A stretch of 64,000 bases of DNA from Oceanobacillus zhaokaii (lineage in GTDB: Bacteria > Bacillota > Bacilli > Bacillales > Amphibacillaceae): positions 939,001-1,003,000 of the forward strand of contig NZ_CP024848.1 in NCBI RefSeq assembly GCF_003352005.1, in the 5' to 3' direction. A program made the position numbers and the translations under genes. Below are positions 61,565-64,000 of the stretch, piece after piece. Positions within the stretch are counted from its first letter, which is position 1. Each line of letters begins with the position of its first letter. A model generated the notes under the pieces. That model worked only from the letters and a program-made list of their open reading frames with translations, was not told where the DNA came from and ran no database searches.

Positions 61565-64000
61565 TTACATCACACTCAATCGATGTTCCTCTTCATCTTT
61601 AACTGTCTTGTCTTTTTTCTCTCGGTTAAATAAACTATAGAGCACCGGTACGATGAAAAGGGTAAGTATTGTTGAAGTGGAAAGTCCTCCAATAACTACA
61701 ACTGCCAGCGATTTAGAAACGATTCCAGCCTCACTGGAAATTGCCATTGGTATTAAGGCGCCAACTGTGGCAATTGCCGTCATCAATATTGGTCGTATTC
61801 GAACTACGCCAGCTTCGATTAAGGCTTGATGCTTCTTCATTCCAATTTTTTCGTTTTTCTTTACCTTATCAATTAGAACAATTGCATTTGTAACTACTAT
61901 ACCATTCAGCATGAGCAGCCCAATCATCGCGGGCATTCCAATTGGTTCTTGCATAATGAATAATCCAATTAGTGAGCCGATAACAGAAAACGGAATAGCG
62001 AATAGGATGACAAAAGGTGCTTTTCCTTCACCAAATGCAATAACCATGACGAGGTAAACTAGAAAAATACTGACGATGATTGCTAGACCTAAGTTTCTAA
62101 AACCATCGGCCATAACTTCTGATGTTCCTTCTTCGTAGTAGCTAATGCTATCTGGTAAATCTAAGTTGGAAATCGCCTCATCCACTCTGGTCGTAACATC
62201 ACCAGTGTTTGAATCTGTGATTAGTCCAGTAATCATTACATATTCATTTGTATTTAGATGAGAAACTGCTGATGGATTATTGACTTCCTTCAATTCTCCT
62301 ATCTCATTTAAAGCAACTGGTACACCCATATCATTGTTAATTTCTTGATTGCCCAGTTCTTCAAGGGAAGCTACTTCCTCCATATTTAATCCGAGTATCA
62401 CATCCGTATTTTCTTCTTCCATTGCCATCGTTGTGATGACGTCACCATTAATTAGTGAACGCAGGCTCTGCCCAACCATAGCTGGCATTAAACCATGATC
62501 AGCAAGTTTATTCTCATCTAATTCGATTTCTATCTCAGGCTCTTCACCTTCTAGTGAAGAGGTTACATCCGCCATTCCATCGACTTCTTGCAAACTAGCA
62601 ACAATTTGCTCACTTGCAGTTTTAATATCTTCTGAGTTAGCACCATTTACTACAAGTGCGTATTGATTCTCTGCTCCACCAATCAGCCCGCCAACACCAG
62701 CTAACGAAATGGATGAAACATTGGGGATCTTTTCAAATTGATCACGTAAGTCCTCCACAAAAGTTTCTACATCCTTAGCCGATTCTTTTACAACAAATGA
62801 AATGGAAGCATTTTCGTTTTCTCCATTTACATTTGTATTAACAAGCTCTATTTCCTCACTTGTAAGCAAAATATCTTCTACAGTGCTTGCTGCTTCATTT
62901 GTCAATTCTGGGGATGTTCCTTTTGGCATAGTAATACCAACATCATAATTGCTCGTTTCTTCCTGTGGTAGAAACGTAGTACCAAGTCCGGGAGCAATGA
63001 ATACAATTGAACCTGCTAATAATGCTAATGCTATTGCCAACGTAATAAATCGATGTTTTAACACCCATTGTAAACTGCTTCGATATCCTTTTTGTAATCC
63101 ATTTTCTTTATGTTCCTTAGGCTTCATATTTAATAAAAATGTTTTCGACATAAGCGGTACGACCGTAATTGCGACAACAAGTGAAATCAACAGTGAAATT
63201 ACGATTGTCCATGCGAGTGGTTTAAAGAATCCGCCTACAATTCCTGGCACAAATGCCATGGGCAAAAACACAGCAACAGTTGTAATTGTCGAGGAAGTAA
63301 TGGCAGATGCTACTTCTCCAGTAGCTTCTTCGACTAGTTTTTCATCTCGTTCCTTGGACGTTCTAACTCTTCGAAACACATTTTCAATAACTACTATAGA
63401 ATCATCTACAACTCTGCCAACTGCAACTGCAATTCCTGCAAGTGTCATAATGTTTAATGTATAGCCTAACGCATTCATTAACATTAAAGATGACAATATG
63501 GATAATGGAATGGAAATAACTGCGATTATTGTTGAACGAATATTTCTCAAGAATAGTAATGTAACAATTACAGCCATCAATGCACCAAGTAATGCCTCTC
63601 GAAGCATGGAATAAACAGAGTCTTCAATTTCAATCGACTGGTCTCTAAGTACTTCAGCCTCATAGCCTTCTGGAAGTTTAATTGCTTCGATTTCTTCCCT
63701 TGCTTGCTCAACTATCTCTACTGTATTCGCTCCACCCTCTGCTATAATTCCAAAACTGACCCCGGGTTCTCCATTGATGCGCGTAAAATTACTCGTATTT
63801 TCATTTTCATAGGATACGTTGGCAATTTCACTTAAAGTTACGGATTCAAGTTCTGGTGCTGCAGCAGGGGAAGTTATCTTCTGCGTGAATAACTGAATGT
63901 TTTCAACATCTGCAATAGATTCTAGCTCTTTACTAACACGAACTGGCAGCACTTTATCTCCAACAGAAATATCACCAGTTGGGATAGTCAAATTATTTGC
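61565..64000 (-). CDS. RND-family efflux transporter (SwrC/AcrB-like), N-terminus outside window
   Basis: 811 residues are visible and the frame runs off the right edge, so this is the C-terminal four-fifths of an RND pump of about 1,000 residues. SVYSMLREALLGALMAVIVTLLFLRN begins the central spans. The TM4 motif GIAVAVGRVVDDSIVVIENVFR carries the two proton-relay aspartates. LAGSIVFIAPGLGTTFLPQEE leads into the second large external loop, and the last spans repeat (GLLMLNGIVVTNAIVLIDKV). It resembles B. subtilis SwrC, which exports surfactin and cationic compounds. It lies upstream on the same strand as the two-component operon. Confidence 0.9.
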   Translation of the reverse strand, partial: ANNLTIPTGDISVGDKVLPVRVSKELESIADVENIQLFTQKITSPAAAPELESVTLSEIANVSYENENTSNFTRINGEPGVSFGIIAEGGANTVEIVEQAREEIEAIKLPEGYEAEVLRDQSIEIEDSVYSMLREALLGALMAVIVTLLFLRNIRSTIIAVISIPLSILSSLMLMNALGYTLNIMTLAGIAVAVGRVVDDSIVVIENVFRRVRTSKERDEKLVEEATGEVASAITSSTITTVAVFLPMAFVPGIVGGFFKPLAWTIVISLLISLVVAITVVPLMSKTFLLNMKPKEHKENGLQKGYRSSLQWVLKHRFITLAIALALLAGSIVFIAPGLGTTFLPQEETSNYDVGITMPKGTSPELTNEAASTVEDILLTSEEIELVNTNVNGENENASISFVVKESAKDVETFVEDLRDQFEKIPNVSSISLAGVGGLIGGAENQYALVVNGANSEDIKTASEQIVASLQEVDGMADVTSSLEGEEPEIEIELDENKLADHGLMPAMVGQSLRSLINGDVITTMAMEEENTDVILGLNMEEVASLEELGNQEINNDMGVPVALNEIGELKEVNNPSAVSHLNTNEYVMITGLITDSNTGDVTTRVDEAISNLDLPDSISYYEEGTSEVMADGFRNLGLAIIVSIFLVYLVMVIAFGEGKAPFVILFAIPFSVIGSLIGLFIMQEPIGMPAMIGLLMLNGIVVTNAIVLIDKVKKNEKIGMKKHQALIEAGVVRIRPILMTAIATVGALIPMAISSEAGIVSKSLAVVVIGGLSTSTILTLFIVPVLYSLFNREKKDKTVKDEEEHRLSVM

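Noticed and set aside
62949..63464. Plus-strand open frame of 171 codons within the RND gene
   Set aside because: Antisense to conserved RND transmembrane segments; Thr/Ser/Ile-rich shadow without a start signal.
1..64000. CRISPR array, tRNA, rRNA, complete insertion sequence or prophage
   Set aside because: None seen by eye: no regularly spaced repeats, cloverleaf or CCA ends, rRNA cores, intact transposase or phage structural genes.

Overview
The window is chromosomal DNA of a low-GC, endospore-forming Firmicute of the Bacillaceae, most like the Oceanobacillus/Virgibacillus group. The evidence is AT-rich intergenic DNA, strong GGAGG-type ribosome sites, frequent TTG and GTG starts, many lipoproteins with a Bacillus-type lipobox, a spore germination enzyme (CwlJ), and the Bacillus-specific CatR-CatD-CatE, AlaR-AlaT, YolD and LexA-box signatures. 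Genus placement is inference.

Layout. (1) 1-13.7 kb is an accessory catabolic region with several blocks visibly richer in GC than the rest. It opens with the tail of an aromatic-ring-hydroxylating dioxygenase beta subunit, a small protein and a cis-dihydrodiol dehydrogenase. After an Nramp-like transporter come the Rieske ferredoxin and ferredoxin reductase of the same kind of enzyme. Two DHA2-type efflux permeases, an HMGL-like aldolase, fragments of a chorismate mutase and a VOC protein, and an island of alpha/beta hydrolase, ornithine-cyclodeaminase-like protein and unusual M20 hydrolase follow. (2) 14-28 kb holds small AT-rich genes (GNATs, VOC, CPBP protease, membrane and hypothetical proteins) separated by a degenerate dispersed repeat, then a PadR-DUF1048-ABC exporter set with duplicated operators and a LexA-box operon for YolD and a small companion. 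(3) 28-34 kb is rearranged: a tRNA-dihydrouridine synthase, a 337-bp tandem duplication, an orphan sensor kinase, a broken second copy of the synthase gene, and a FUSC membrane protein. (4) 34-48 kb has lipoproteins, broken genes, a CAP-domain protein and the quinone-stress operon catD-catE-LLM oxidoreductase with divergent catR. (5) 48-64 kb has alaR-alaT, cwlJ, a DUF262 restriction-type gene surrounded by broken genes, a TetR with divergent flavin reductase and YdhR genes, a two-component system with a lipoprotein, and an RND pump running off the window end.

How the genes work together: the first genes would oxidise an aromatic ring to a cis-dihydrodiol and re-aromatise it to a catechol. 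CatE and its neighbours at 43-46 kb deal with catechols and quinones, and the many exporters (two MFS, ABC, FUSC, RND) fit exposure to toxic aromatics. That link is inference.

I saw no tRNA, rRNA, CRISPR array or complete insertion sequence. The strongest candidates for something undescribed are a two-hairpin repeat with one compensatory base-pair change (copies near 23.2, 28.2 and 31.9 kb), the dispersed GGGGCAGGTTAG repeat family, and the hydrolase/OCD/M20 island whose M20 member lacks two usual metal ligands. At least nine genes are frameshifted or truncated, several at short homopolymer runs, so either active gene decay or residual sequencing error is present.
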